Assembly (NCBI RefSeq): GCF_029433335.1
Contig: NZ_JAQTHX010000001.1
Coordinates: forward strand, 1,302,001-1,366,000
DNA from: Bifidobacterium sp. ESL0745
GTDB lineage: Bacteria > Actinomycetota > Actinomycetes > Actinomycetales > Bifidobacteriaceae
DNA length: 64,000 nucleotides
Direction: 5' to 3'
A model generated the notes under the pieces. It worked only from the letters and a program-made list of their open reading frames with translations, had not been told where the DNA came from and did not search any database. Every line of letters begins with the position of its first letter. Position 1 is the stretch's first letter. This document shows, one piece after another, positions 18,258-27,842 of the stretch. The translations under genes were made by a program, and so were the position numbers.

Positions 18258-18566
18258 TTACGACTGGGTGTTTCCCGGAATCTTTATTTTTATGAGTGCG
18301 TCTGGCGAATGATTGTAATTTGTGGAATCAATGCTGATACGATTTACGGCATTGATCACAACGGAATCGAAAATATTCGCAGCGTCATTTGTCTCTTGAT
18401 CCGCAGCCGCCGACCCCCTTGCCAGCACCGGATTGGAGTAGCCCACGGCAATCGCATTGGCATCGGCCTTATGGCTGCCGTCGGACTTGACTACCGCCGG
18501 CACCACCATCACCATACCGACTATCGCAGCCGCCGCGAACGTCAGCACCTGTCTCATCTTTATCAT
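18258..18566 (-). CDS. Small secreted protein of unknown function
   Basis: A 102-residue protein with a typical signal peptide: MIKMRQ followed by VLTFAAAAIVGMVMVVPAVV, with probable cleavage after an Ala/Val-rich end. The mature part is short and polar with no cysteine. The ATG at 18566 is favoured because GGAAAGAGAA precedes it. No homologous family is recognised. It is divergently arranged to fthC. Confidence 0.55.
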   Translation of the reverse strand: MIKMRQVLTFAAAAIVGMVMVVPAVVKSDGSHKADANAIAVGYSNPVLARGSAAADQETNDAANIFDSVVINAVNRISIDSTNYNHSPDALIKIKIPGNTQS

Positions 18567-18731
18567 CGTTTTCTCTTTCCAGCACCTCATCGAACCGAAA
18601 TTTATCTATTTAATTCTTATGCAAACTCAAGACATAGAAAGACTGAAAGCGACATCGTTCCTATATGTATTTGTATTGCGTTTATTGTTTCGGACTCTTG
18701 CTCTGACTCCGCTTGCGCATAGGATTGGAGC

Positions 18732-19430
18732 ATGGCTAACGATGCTGAAACAACTCTCATGTTGAAACAAGCAATGAGACATGCCGCCATCAGTAAACGC
18801 AAACAAATAGAAGCTGCAGCACGTGCAGAAGCATCAATCCGTCTTGCTGAAAACACAAAGATGCTATTGGACGAACTTTCCACTGATACCACGAAAGTCG
18901 TATCGCCCAAACCTGCCTTGTCACTGTTTTCCGGAGGAGAACCTGCGACTTTTCAACCCGGAGATACGGCAGTAGCGTACGTTTCGATGGGAACGGAAGT
19001 GCCGACGCTGGGGTTGCTTGATGCGCTCACCGGGCAGAAGCTGCGGGTGCTGGTGCCGCGGCTCGGACGCGGACGCGACATCGGTTGGAGTGAATATTGC
19101 GGGAAAAGCGGATTGCGTGCAATGCCACGCACCGCTGCAGGCGGGCTGAGGCCGGAGGAACCTGAAGGCGAGGTTCTGGCGCCAAGTGCCATTGCCGATG
19201 CCAAAATCGCATTCATACCGGCATTCGCGATCGATCTGGACGGAACCCGGCTTGGGCGCGGCGGCGGGTGGTACGACCAAGTGCTCGGGCTTTGTCGGAG
19301 CAATACGCTGAAAGTCGGGGTCTGTTGGGATTGGGAATTCATTGACCGCCATGACGCGGTGCCATGTGAAGCGCATGATATACCGGTGGATGCAATCATT
19401 ACGCCAGAACGCCTGATTCGGCTTCATTAG
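18732..19430 (+). CDS. fthC: 5-formyltetrahydrofolate cyclo-ligase
   Basis: A 232-residue enzyme of the 5,10-methenyl-THF synthetase family, which recovers 5-formyl-THF into the one-carbon pool with ATP. The N-terminal KQAMRHAAISKRKQIE corresponds to the basic RxxxRxxR start of the family, VAYVSMGTEVPT to the first strand, and FIPAFAIDLDGTRLGRGGGWYDQ to the ATP/phosphate-binding signature. It is followed by the fmdB-type gene, a common actinobacterial arrangement. Start ATG at 18732. Confidence 0.9.
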   Translation: MANDAETTLMLKQAMRHAAISKRKQIEAAARAEASIRLAENTKMLLDELSTDTTKVVSPKPALSLFSGGEPATFQPGDTAVAYVSMGTEVPTLGLLDALTGQKLRVLVPRLGRGRDIGWSEYCGKSGLRAMPRTAAGGLRPEEPEGEVLAPSAIADAKIAFIPAFAIDLDGTRLGRGGGWYDQVLGLCRSNTLKVGVCWDWEFIDRHDAVPCEAHDIPVDAIITPERLIRLH

Positions 19431-19607
19431 CCAATGCCGGGAAACATCTTGTCCCGATAGTCCATATTCAAGCGTCGTTGACCGATTTTATGGCCGATAG
19501 GCCGTTGCGCGAAGACTTCTGGCTTCACCTGAAACGAACGGGCGTCAGGGCTGGGACTAGGATATGAACAGTTGAATTGTTGAGCTTTTACTTTTGTGGA
19601 GGGACCG

Positions 19608-19808
19608 TTGCCTACTTATCATTACCGTTGCAAGAACTGTGGATACGATTTCACCGAGCAGCAGTCGTTCTCCGACGACCCGATTACCGTCTGCCCGAAA
19701 TGCGGCAAAGAGCAGGTGCGCAAGGTCTATTCAGCGGTACCCATCGAATTCAAGGGTCACGGCTTCTATCGCACTGATAAGGGCGGCTCGTCATCTTCGA
19801 AAAAATGA
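19608..19808 (+). CDS. FmdB-type zinc ribbon protein
   Basis: A 66-residue protein starting at TTG (MPTYHYRCKNCGYDFTEQQ). The start is fixed by GGAGGGA seven bases upstream and by the conserved MPTYxYxCxxCG beginning of the family. It has two zinc knuckle pairs, C-K-N-C and C-P-K-C, and a Ser/Lys-rich tail. The family is named after FmdB; its function is unknown, though a regulatory role is usually stated. In several actinobacteria it lies, as here, just before a SAF-domain gene. Confidence 0.85.
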   Translation: MPTYHYRCKNCGYDFTEQQSFSDDPITVCPKCGKEQVRKVYSAVPIEFKGHGFYRTDKGGSSSSKK

Positions 19809-19950
19809 TTGCACCCATACTGAATTTTCTTAAAAACCGATAATCTGCATTAATTCGAATGCTGGTTTTTGATTTTTGTGTTCTGCGTTTTTGTACCTTT
19901 ACCGTTAGACTATTGTGCCCAAATTGGTATGCAAAGCTCAAAATCTGTGT

Positions 19951-19959
19951 TGTGGATAA
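19951..19959 (-). promoter_or_regulatory. Isolated perfect DnaA box
   Basis: TGTGGATAA on the plus strand is TTATCCACA on the minus strand. It lies in the 262-bp space between the FmdB-type gene and the SAF gene, about 110 bp upstream of the latter. A single 9-mer can occur by chance. Confidence 0.35.
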
Positions 19960-20070
19960 CTTGTTTGCACTCTCCACAGCGACACGCCTCAATTGTTGAT
20001 AAGCCATGGCATTCGACCACACTACCCGTTTTTTACCCGGTAATTTCTAATTTTGGTTCATCATGGAGTC

Positions 20071-20877
20071 ATGAACCTTTTCCAAAGCAGAAGCAAGCAG
20101 CGTTTGAACGTCAAGAAGCCGACGCTCAAACAGCGGCGAACCCTGCGTCAGACACGCACCATACTCGCCGCATTATGCGTGGGACTTGCCGTTTTCTTCG
20201 CGCTTCAGTCCATTTCCAGCAGCGTCGCCACCAAATCGGCAGTCACGGCGACCCATGCAATCAAGCGAGGCCAAACAATACACGCGGATGACCTGCGAAC
20301 AGTGCATATCGCTGATAGCCCTGCATTGGCGGACGTTTTCGCCGCTGAAAATGACGTTACGGGACAGATCGCCCAAGTGGATATAGAATCAGGCAGTGTT
20401 GTCTGCCGGCCCATGGCTCGCGCCTCTCCCGTAATCAAGCCGGGGTTGACGGTGATCGATGTCAAAGTGACCGGTTCCGGGACCGCATTGATTCCCGGTG
20501 ATCGAGTTTCTCTTGTCGGCAGCGCCGGATGCGACACTCTAGCGAATATGCCTGCTCAAAAAGACTCGGCAGCCCAGCAATCAGACGTTGCTGCCATGGA
20601 CTTTTTTACTGCGAGCAATGTTGGAAAAGACTCAGCTGGACCGAGGCGACAATCAGAAACTGACAACAGCAAAGTCGGCCTGCATACCAAAAATGTGTTC
20701 GCAACAAACCAGTCAAACGGAGAAACCTGCATGCTGGCACAGCAGGCCACGGTAACCGGAAGCGCACACCGCGATGACAGCGGTATTACGACAACGCAAC
20801 TTGCCATGCCACCACAAGATGCCGCACGCATCATGGCGGTCCAGGAACGTATGCCGATCATGGCAGCCAAGCGCTAA
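20071..20877 (+). CDS. SAF domain (CpaB/RcpC-like) membrane-anchored protein
   Basis: A 268-residue protein. A basic cytoplasmic N-terminus (KQRLNVKKPTLKQRR) is followed by one membrane anchor (ILAALCVGLAVFFALQSI) and an extracytoplasmic SAF domain (VTATHAIKRGQTIHADDLRTVHI, then GSVVCRPMARASPVIKPG). SAF domains occur in CpaB pilus-assembly proteins; in actinobacteria, single-gene versions like this often lie next to fmdB and mscL. A Ser/Asp/Gln-rich stretch of about 70 residues interrupts the second half before the ending QDAARIMAVQERMPIMA. Start ATG at 20071 after GGAG; a longer frame from 20053 has no support. Confidence 0.75.
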   Translation: MNLFQSRSKQRLNVKKPTLKQRRTLRQTRTILAALCVGLAVFFALQSISSSVATKSAVTATHAIKRGQTIHADDLRTVHIADSPALADVFAAENDVTGQIAQVDIESGSVVCRPMARASPVIKPGLTVIDVKVTGSGTALIPGDRVSLVGSAGCDTLANMPAQKDSAAQQSDVAAMDFFTASNVGKDSAGPRRQSETDNSKVGLHTKNVFATNQSNGETCMLAQQATVTGSAHRDDSGITTTQLAMPPQDAARIMAVQERMPIMAAKR

Positions 20878-21183
20878 AGAAATCAGCACACTGCCTCAGG
20901 ATGCAAATCAACCAACCAGGCCAAGCGATTTTTAAGTGGACTCACCATGAAGTCTTCCGGAGTGAAAAGCGGCAATCCACAAGATTCCATGCCTCACCAT
21001 GCTTTTAGCTTTTTCTGAAAGGAAAAACCATGACCCATGCGCCATAATCAAAAGACCGAGAAACAATTCAAAGCCTCTGAACCAATCTGATGACCACAAA
21101 CCGATGTTACGATTCGAATCACAAACAGCAACGAGTAATAGCCCAACTGCTGCCATTACCCGTTGCCATCGAACCGATATCGG
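20878..21183. other. Intergenic stretch between convergent genes
   Basis: About 306 bp between the stop of the SAF gene and the stop of the small protein gene. No coding region is supported. No clear hairpin terminator was found by eye. Confidence 0.4.
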
Positions 21184-21390
21184 TTACCTGTCCCGCTCAC
21201 TGAAAATACCCCAATGCGGAGGCAACTCACTCAGAATGCGTTTGTCGTCATCATCCTGCTTGCGCCCCTGAGTATGGCGATCGGAAGGGTCAGGTTCCTC
21301 ACCGTCGACGTCGAAGCGCTCATTGCCTTCACGCACCACACGTCGATGCGTACGGGACGACCGGCGATTGGGATTGTAAGCGCCAGCCAT
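21184..21390 (-). CDS. Small acidic/basic conserved-type protein
   Basis: A 68-residue hydrophilic protein beginning MAGAYNPNRRSSRTHRR, then an acidic middle (DVDGEEPDPSD), and ending ILSELPPHWGIFSERDR. The start ATG overlaps the stop of the upstream helicase-like gene by one base (TGATG), a translational coupling arrangement which supports the gene being real. I do not recognise a characterised function. The N-terminal Arg/Ser/His cluster suggests nucleic-acid binding, but this is inference only. Confidence 0.6.
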   Translation of the reverse strand: MAGAYNPNRRSSRTHRRVVREGNERFDVDGEEPDPSDRHTQGRKQDDDDKRILSELPPHWGIFSERDR

Positions 21391-24300
21391 CAACGTACCT
21401 CACGATACAGATCACTGATGCGGCTGACGATACGATCGACTTCCTTATCCGGGTTGACGAAAGCGGCCACGCTCCATACCGTCATCACCGACCATCCCAG
21501 TGAAGTCAGATCCTGCATCAGCACACGGTGACGTCTGCGCGTGGACTGGATGCCCATGAAGCGCGCGTCATCGGTCATTACCGCCAACGAGAACGGCTTG
21601 TCCTTCAAACCGACAACCAGAGGAATGGAGATGCCACCATCGAAACCATAATTGGCGGCCACTTTGAGCCCGCGTGCACGAATGCGATCAGCCAAATCAT
21701 CGAAGAGCACATTGTCGCCCTTCAGCGACATCGGGGGCCGTACCACTTCCTTGCCCAAATGTTCGGCCCAATTCAGCATAACCTTCAAAAGCTTCGGTCC
21801 TGGCTGGTGGAGACGATCGTCCTCCATGTCCTCGGAACCGAAAGCGGAAATGATATCGAGATTGCGGTCGGCCAGTGCAAGGGCGTCGAGCAGTTTGCCG
21901 TCCCCGCCTTCGCCTTCCAAGGAACCGAACTGCTGGAGGAGACGGCCATGAGTCGTCTTGGCAAAACACAGCGAAAGGATTACATCAGTGGCGCGCACAC
22001 CGGCGACATCATCGATATCGACAAGACGCACATGACGGAGGAAACGACCCATCGCCTCATTTTTGCTGGCCAAGGATTTGAGTTCGGCACCCAGCCTGGT
22101 GCGAAACACCGGAGTCAATGTGACCACGGCAAGCAGATAATCGGTTGGCACCACAGTGAAGCTCGCGGCACGTTGCTTGATGATGGCAAGGACCTCATCA
22201 ATCTCCTGTTGGCTGCTTTCCACCAATCCGGTGGCAAGTACAGGAACGCCATTCGCCTCGACCCGATGCAGACGAGTCCTACCTTCCATCGATTCGGTGG
22301 ACACATCCCTTTCAGCACTGCCATAGTCTTGGGCCGAAAGGAAAAGCGAAAGACGCGGATCGCGGCACACAGGTCGGGAACCAACCGTGATTTTTGGCAA
22401 CAGCGCCACCAACGCCTTCAACGATTCACAAGTGATGGTGGGTTGATGTGCGATGGCCACCACACGCTTGGCACGACTCAAAACGCTCAGCAACTCAAGC
22501 GCGGGAATATGGGAAGCGGCATCGACGATGGCCACATCAGCCAGCGGATCGGGGTTGCTCAGCACGGTAAGCGTAAACGGAGTAGCCATGATCACTGGCT
22601 TGGCAGCAGCGAAAATCTGCGGATATTCCTGAATGATACGATTCAATGGGACCCGCGCATTACTGGCCAAAAGCGTGTGCAGTTGATTAGCCTCCTGCGT
22701 ATGCGAGAACAACATATCGCACAGGCGACGCATCGACTCCTGCTCAAGCATGGGCCCCACGGAATTGACATGGTCGATGTCGACTTGCACAAAGCGATCG
22801 GCCGCGGACTGCAACGCGGAACCATCCTGATTCGAGATGATGGCAGAAGAACGAACAATGTCTTCAAAGACCGTCGTCCACCAGGAAAGCTGAAGCTCGC
22901 CTTCCACAGCATTTACGTCCACATGCCTGTTGCGCAGGTCATCGATCAGCGCATCAAGCCCCACGGAATGAAAATCGCGTTCGAGGCAGGCACGATTCGG
23001 CAATGTATCGAGCGCCTTGCGGTCGGAATACAGGCTTTTAAGCCTTTCTTCCAACCTCGCCAGATTGACGTTTTGCAGGTCGCCGCCTTCCACGGTGGTG
23101 GACAAGATGGTGTCGAGCGCGGTGATGTCGCGCATCAGCGATTCCTGTGTCTCCACAATATCGTCCAGTTTCGGCGGCAGCACCGGCCAACCGCCATGGG
23201 GAACGATTTCATGCCACTGCGCCGACTGCTTGTCCACAACCTTCAGCGCATCGTGCAAATCCTCAACTTGGGATCCGGCGCGAAGCAGACTCTTGGCTTC
23301 TTTGATATGACGACGCCGCTCCCAGAAGCCCATATTCGTCCCCTCGGCCTTGCGTTGGGCCTTGGGCTTGCTGGCCTCGATCATGGAGTCGATGTCACGT
23401 TCGAAAATCTCAGGTTGGAACACATCAAGCACGCGGCGCAGGTTCTTCAAAACCGTCACCTGACGGCTCCATTCCTGAACCGTCAAAGGTACCGGAAATC
23501 CGCAGGTCTCAGCCACCGATGCCACTTGGTCACGGGTTGCAGGCAGAAGGCGCTGCAACAGATTCTCAACCTTCTGATAGGCCTCGATGGCCTGATTCTC
23601 GGAAAAGATCGACGCTCCGTACCAGGCTGTGTCTTGCGGTCCGATGGTGAATTCACCGCATTCGCCTGCCTGGCGCAGCTTCTTGACCCAGTCTTCCATA
23701 TGCGGGGCAATGGCTCTTGCCGCCTGGTTGGAAAGCCGAACATGCGTGGCAGGATGGGTCGGCATCGCCGAAATGCTGGCAAGGTTTTGAATGGTCTGAT
23801 AGGCGGAAACGCCCCATTCCTGACTTACCCCGTGCAGGTCACCGAGGTATCGGGTCAACCGCGAGCGCACCCCTACCAGCTCGTCGGACACTTGGTCGAA
23901 GCGGGCGACGGAAGCCCCGGGTTGGAAACCGACAGCCGCGATCAACTCTTTGTCGATCTGCTGCGTGGCCTTCGAATCGGCCATGTCGATGACTCGGCTG
24001 CCCATACAGAAGGAATCCATTTCACGGCTGAAGCGCTTCTTTTGCGCAGCCACTCCGGGGACATAGAGCACAGTCCGTCCGGCGGATACACAACGCGAAG
24101 CGATGGCAGCTGCAATCTGCGCGGTGTCGTTGCCAGAGGCGTCATCGACAAAGATCGAATGACCCTGTGCTGCCATGTTGGCAGCATAACGTACCGAGTT
24201 GTCGACATCCCCGGCTTCATGCTCACCGTGAGGATCGGCATCAAAAGGACTGAAACTGGGAAGCTTGGCGTCCTTCAAGGCGCTGATGGCATCAGCGTTG

Positions 24301-25007
24301 CCGGCCAAAGCGTCGAGCGCCATGTTGCCGCTTGGCCTAGTGCTCAAGGAGTCGATGATATGACGGCTTTCGGCAAGCATCTTGGTGGCGGGGTCCATGA
24401 AACAACCCAGAATGATGTTGCGCTCGATATCGAAATCCGTGATCTTGGGCTTCACTTCGTCGGTGATGGCAGTGAATACCGAAGACGTGTCAGGAGTCCC
24501 GCTGGCATAATTTCTGCCGTCGAACAGAGCAGACTCATTGATGTCGATGTGTTGTTCATGCATCGCTGTGGTGAAAGCGGGATTGAGGCTCACGTGTCCG
24601 GTGAAACGAATAACGGCATCGGTTTCCCGACCACCCGGCTTACGGCGTACCTCGACGGGATAGAGCAGGACCGGCACCGAGTTACCCTGCCAAGTGGCAA
24701 CGCCGACCACCAACGACAATTCAGCCACCCCAGTAGCCCTCGTCTTGACGGCCTTGTCGTCGAGGACACGTTCAAGCCTGCGCCCGGCGGCTCGAAGCAT
24801 ACCTGCATCACGAAACATGGAATCAAGCGTCGTGTGACCGCTGGCGAAAAGCTGCGCTATCCCCGAAGGATGTGCATGGGTCAGGTCAAGCTGCGCGGCA
24901 AGCTGTCCAACGTCTTCCAAAGGCGAGGGAACAAGTCCGCTACGATAATCGTCGTACCATTTGCGCATCGATTCGATGCCTTTTTTTGTCTGGTTCGTCT
25001 CGCTCAT
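21390..25007 (-). CDS. Large degenerate helicase-nuclease-like protein
   Basis: A 1205-residue protein in the middle of a three-gene coupled operon. The layout resembles superfamily 1 helicases of the DUF4011 type that end in a Vsr-like nuclease domain. The Walker A position reads SIFVDDASGNDTAQ (near residue 290) instead of GPPGTGKS/T, and the Walker B position reads VAIVDAASH (near 830) instead of a DEAS/DEAQ form. The last ~110 residues have the layout of the MTES_1575/DUF559 nuclease-like domain (DDARFMGIQSTRRRH, LGWSVMTVWS, NPDKEVDRIV), but the catalytic VDLAV-type strand is ISIPLVVG. It therefore looks like an ATPase-dead, nuclease-dead derivative. The frame is intact over 3.6 kb, so it is under selection. 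Four-base overlap (ATGA) with the FHA gene upstream. Confidence 0.7.
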   Translation of the reverse strand: MSETNQTKKGIESMRKWYDDYRSGLVPSPLEDVGQLAAQLDLTHAHPSGIAQLFASGHTTLDSMFRDAGMLRAAGRRLERVLDDKAVKTRATGVAELSLVVGVATWQGNSVPVLLYPVEVRRKPGGRETDAVIRFTGHVSLNPAFTTAMHEQHIDINESALFDGRNYASGTPDTSSVFTAITDEVKPKITDFDIERNIILGCFMDPATKMLAESRHIIDSLSTRPSGNMALDALAGNADAISALKDAKLPSFSPFDADPHGEHEAGDVDNSVRYAANMAAQGHSIFVDDASGNDTAQIAAAIASRCVSAGRTVLYVPGVAAQKKRFSREMDSFCMGSRVIDMADSKATQQIDKELIAAVGFQPGASVARFDQVSDELVGVRSRLTRYLGDLHGVSQEWGVSAYQTIQNLASISAMPTHPATHVRLSNQAARAIAPHMEDWVKKLRQAGECGEFTIGPQDTAWYGASIFSENQAIEAYQKVENLLQRLLPATRDQVASVAETCGFPVPLTVQEWSRQVTVLKNLRRVLDVFQPEIFERDIDSMIEASKPKAQRKAEGTNMGFWERRRHIKEAKSLLRAGSQVEDLHDALKVVDKQSAQWHEIVPHGGWPVLPPKLDDIVETQESLMRDITALDTILSTTVEGGDLQNVNLARLEERLKSLYSDRKALDTLPNRACLERDFHSVGLDALIDDLRNRHVDVNAVEGELQLSWWTTVFEDIVRSSAIISNQDGSALQSAADRFVQVDIDHVNSVGPMLEQESMRRLCDMLFSHTQEANQLHTLLASNARVPLNRIIQEYPQIFAAAKPVIMATPFTLTVLSNPDPLADVAIVDAASHIPALELLSVLSRAKRVVAIAHQPTITCESLKALVALLPKITVGSRPVCRDPRLSLFLSAQDYGSAERDVSTESMEGRTRLHRVEANGVPVLATGLVESSQQEIDEVLAIIKQRAASFTVVPTDYLLAVVTLTPVFRTRLGAELKSLASKNEAMGRFLRHVRLVDIDDVAGVRATDVILSLCFAKTTHGRLLQQFGSLEGEGGDGKLLDALALADRNLDIISAFGSEDMEDDRLHQPGPKLLKVMLNWAEHLGKEVVRPPMSLKGDNVLFDDLADRIRARGLKVAANYGFDGGISIPLVVGLKDKPFSLAVMTDDARFMGIQSTRRRHRVLMQDLTSLGWSVMTVWSVAAFVNPDKEVDRIVSRISDLYREVR

Positions 25008-27061
25008 TGCTTGCGTCCCTCCCCGACCTCGCTACGATACTCGAGATATCCTGAATTCTGCGACAACGCGGCATCGATATCATCGTTGCCTACAGCTGAA
25101 AGCCACGCATACAAATCGTCATACAGTGAAGGATTCATTGCAAGGAACGGCAAAAGCTCAGGATGCTTCGCCATTTCAAATTGCACGCCGAAATCAGTGG
25201 TTCGTTTGGCTTCTTCCGAATTCATGCCCTCCACCTGAACCTCAGGTTGGGGCTGGTCGAATTCTCCGTTCGAGACCTTTTCAAAAACCGAACCGGCCTC
25301 AAACACAGGCTTGAATGTTTGCGTCGCATCAATCGCACCACCATCGCTGATGGTAGGTTCCGATATCTGCGTAGCGGAGGTATCGACTTGCACTGGAGGC
25401 ATGAACTTATTGCGTTCCTCAGAGACTTGGGCCGTTGTTCTGCCGTTCTGCGAATTGACGAAAGGCGTTTTGCCACGGGCACCGCCACCGGCCGACTGCT
25501 GGGGGTTGGCATTCATGGGAACGAATACCGCTTCATTCTGGTCGCCAGAGGCCTGGAACGAACCAGAAAAAGCATTCGAACGATTACCTGCCTGATCCGT
25601 TTGCCGCGGCGCTACGTAACGTGCCGGAGCCTGTTGCCCTGCAGTGACACCAACCTGTTGATTCGTCTGCTGCGTTTGTGTTTGCTGTGGCACGGATTCT
25701 TGCGACTGCCTTTGCTGCCGCATGGCTTGCTGTGGCTCGGTTCGTTGCGACGCGGTCTGTTTCACAGACGTTGGCTGCGCCATAACGGCTTGTTGTGATG
25801 CCGCCTGTTGGGACGACGACTGCGGCATCGGCATCGCTTGCTGGTGCGCTTCGGGCTGCTGTTGCGACTGCACGCCTTGCTCTTGCGGCATGGTTGCTTG
25901 CTGCGTTTGCGCAGTTTGTTGCCCGGCCATGGTTTGCGGCCCCAGAACCGCTTGTTGCGACCGCATCTGTGAAGCTTCCCCGTCATTGCCATTTACCGCT
26001 GGCTGCGTACCGGCTTGCCTGTCCACAGGCCGATGCTCGGCAGAAACCTTCGACGGGTTGTGCTCGTCACCGAGCCTCGTTGGCAGTGAGACCTGCTGCA
26101 TTCCCTGTTGCGATTGGTTCTGATTACTTTGTGATGATACGTTTCTGCTTGCGTCAACGAAACCGGCTGAGGGTTGACCATTACCTTGCCCGGCAGCAAG
26201 ACTTTGCTCGGCGGAAATATTCCCTTGACCGGCATCAGTCCCAGCCGCTTTTTCCGCTGCTTCACTTTGCAACGCATCCTTGAACAGATCGCGTGCCTGA
26301 ACATCAACGGGGGAAGTCTGCGGTGCCATTACATTGAGCGAAATCTGATCGATGGCATGATCGTTTTGCCCGTTGCGGATACGTCTGCCATCAGAACCGT
26401 TATTGGGCAACGGAGCCTCACCGGGTGCTTGCTCAACGTTGTTCTTCGCATCACCCGTAGTCGCTCCATTGGATTTCTGTGAATCCAGACCGGATTGTGC
26501 GCTAGCCGATTCCGAAGCGCCAAGACGGCTGGCCACGTCTGCCGCGCTGAAAGCCATAGTGGGTTCGCCGGCACGCAGGTTCAGGATGTCGTCCACCGAC
26601 ATATCGGCCATATCCGGCTCGATATCGGCGTTTTCACCACCATCCAAGGCATAATCGAACAAATCGGTTACCGGATTGTCATCCACGGAATGTTCCTCAA
26701 CGTCAATCCGCACGAAATCAACTGGTACATCCCCGAACTGCAATCTCATCGGTGAATCCGGAAAAATAAAATCCCGATTGGGGGTAAGGGGCTTCAAGCC
26801 GTTTTCGCCCACGACATATGAACCATTGGTGGAATTCATATCGGTGACCGATGCCCCACCATTGGCGGCGACGGTGAAGACCGCATGGCGTTTCGACATC
26901 GAACGGGTATCGTCGTCGATCTCCAGCCTTCGATGTCCGTCATCAGCAAGCGGACGCAGAGGTCTACGGCCGATCTCGACGTTTTCGCCGGGGCCGACAT
27001 CGACTTTCGTAGAGCCATTGACTTTGATGACCCAATGTTTCGTCGTTCGCGGATCAGACAC
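25004..27061 (-). CDS. FHA-domain protein with Gln-rich linker
   Basis: A 685-residue protein. The N-terminal FHA domain (about residues 8-115) shows the phosphothreonine-binding pattern: GRRPLRP, SKRHAVF and STNGSYV. A long Gln/Ala/Asn-rich region, with many QQ and QA repeats, spans about residues 200-540. The C-terminal ~70 residues (KHPELLPFLAMNPSLYDDLYAWLS) resemble a leucine-rich-repeat variant segment seen in other actinobacterial FHA proteins. The GTG at 27061 is the start: GGGGAGG precedes it. It is the first gene of an operon with the helicase-like gene, which it overlaps by four bases. FHA domains dock onto phosphothreonine, so a Ser/Thr kinase such as those elsewhere in this window may control it. 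Confidence 0.85.
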   Translation of the reverse strand: MSDPRTTKHWVIKVNGSTKVDVGPGENVEIGRRPLRPLADDGHRRLEIDDDTRSMSKRHAVFTVAANGGASVTDMNSTNGSYVVGENGLKPLTPNRDFIFPDSPMRLQFGDVPVDFVRIDVEEHSVDDNPVTDLFDYALDGGENADIEPDMADMSVDDILNLRAGEPTMAFSAADVASRLGASESASAQSGLDSQKSNGATTGDAKNNVEQAPGEAPLPNNGSDGRRIRNGQNDHAIDQISLNVMAPQTSPVDVQARDLFKDALQSEAAEKAAGTDAGQGNISAEQSLAAGQGNGQPSAGFVDASRNVSSQSNQNQSQQGMQQVSLPTRLGDEHNPSKVSAEHRPVDRQAGTQPAVNGNDGEASQMRSQQAVLGPQTMAGQQTAQTQQATMPQEQGVQSQQQPEAHQQAMPMPQSSSQQAASQQAVMAQPTSVKQTASQRTEPQQAMRQQRQSQESVPQQTQTQQTNQQVGVTAGQQAPARYVAPRQTDQAGNRSNAFSGSFQASGDQNEAVFVPMNANPQQSAGGGARGKTPFVNSQNGRTTAQVSEERNKFMPPVQVDTSATQISEPTISDGGAIDATQTFKPVFEAGSVFEKVSNGEFDQPQPEVQVEGMNSEEAKRTTDFGVQFEMAKHPELLPFLAMNPSLYDDLYAWLSAVGNDDIDAALSQNSGYLEYRSEVGEGRKQ

Positions 27062-27225
27062 CTTGCGGCCTCCCCTTATACACAATTGTTGCGCTAATGC
27101 CATTCTGCCATGTTTTCAATGAATTCAACAGAAAAATGACAGACATTGACAACCTTTACGCATGAGCCTGCTCTGTTTTCATTCGGAAACAGGCCACAGA
27201 TACTACGATAGCCGACAAAATGAAC

Positions 27226-27260
27226 AAACCCTGCGAGCGGAGGTTCCGCACACAGGGTTT
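27226..27260 (-). terminator. Intrinsic terminator after rplL
   Basis: Stem-loop aaaccctg...gcgga-ggt-tccgc...cagggttt, 75 bp past the rplL stop. The outer stem pairs eight bases; on the minus strand a T-rich stretch follows. Confidence 0.7.
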
Positions 27261-27334
27261 GCGACGATTGTTGAAACTTTCAGGCAGCCATCGGCTTTAT
27301 GCCGCTATTGCCTTAAGCCTGCAACAGGAAGGAA

Positions 27335-27718
27335 CTACTTGAGTTCGACAGTGGCGCCGGCCTCTTCGAGCTCGGACTTGGCCTTCTCGGCGTCGTCCTT
27401 CTTGGCCTTCTCGAGAATGGTGGTAGGAGCACCGTCGACGAGCGCCTTGGCGTCAGCCAGGCCCTTGCCGGTGATGTTCTTGACAGCCTTGATGACCTGG
27501 ATCTTCTTGTCACCGAAGGAGGAGAGAACGACGTCGAACTCGGTCTTCTCTTCTTCGGCAGCGCCTGCACCAGCGGCAGGAGCAGCGGCAACGGCGACGG
27601 CCGGGGCGGAAGCCTCGACGTCGAACTCGTCCTCGAACTTCTTGACGAAGTCGGAGAGTTCAACCAGGGTCATTTCCTTGAACGCATCGAGGAGCTCATC
27701 GCTTGAGAGCTTAGCCAT
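27335..27718 (-). CDS. rplL: 50S ribosomal protein L7/L12
   Basis: A 127-residue stalk protein that recruits translation factors. The N-terminal dimerisation domain ([20 protein letters not shown]), the Ala/Gly/Pro hinge (about residues 38-55) and the conserved C-terminal domain ([20 protein letters not shown], then [10 protein letters not shown]) are all present. It follows rplJ in the same operon with a 124-bp gap. AAAGGAAG is upstream of the ATG. Confidence 0.98.
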   Translation of the reverse strand: MAKLSSDELLDAFKEMTLVELSDFVKKFEDEFDVEASAPAVAVAAAPAAGAGAAEEEKTEFDVVLSSFGDKKIQVIKAVKNITGKGLADAKALVDGAPTTILEKAKKDDAEKAKSELEEAGATVELK

Positions 27719-27842
27719 AATGGCTTCCTTTCAATCATGGCGGCGGATGTTTTGTTGGTTTCCGTCACCTAAATTCTTAAAATATCTTTAATTATTCACT
27801 GCAAAACTGCTTGGTGTTCACGCGGCCGAAACCGCGAGAAAA

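Noticed and set aside
21528-25238. A 1236-codon open frame on the plus strand
   Set aside because: It is antisense to the coupled helicase-like gene. Its translation is rich in His, Arg and Gln without domains, and it has no ribosome site. High G+C coding bias on the minus strand explains it.
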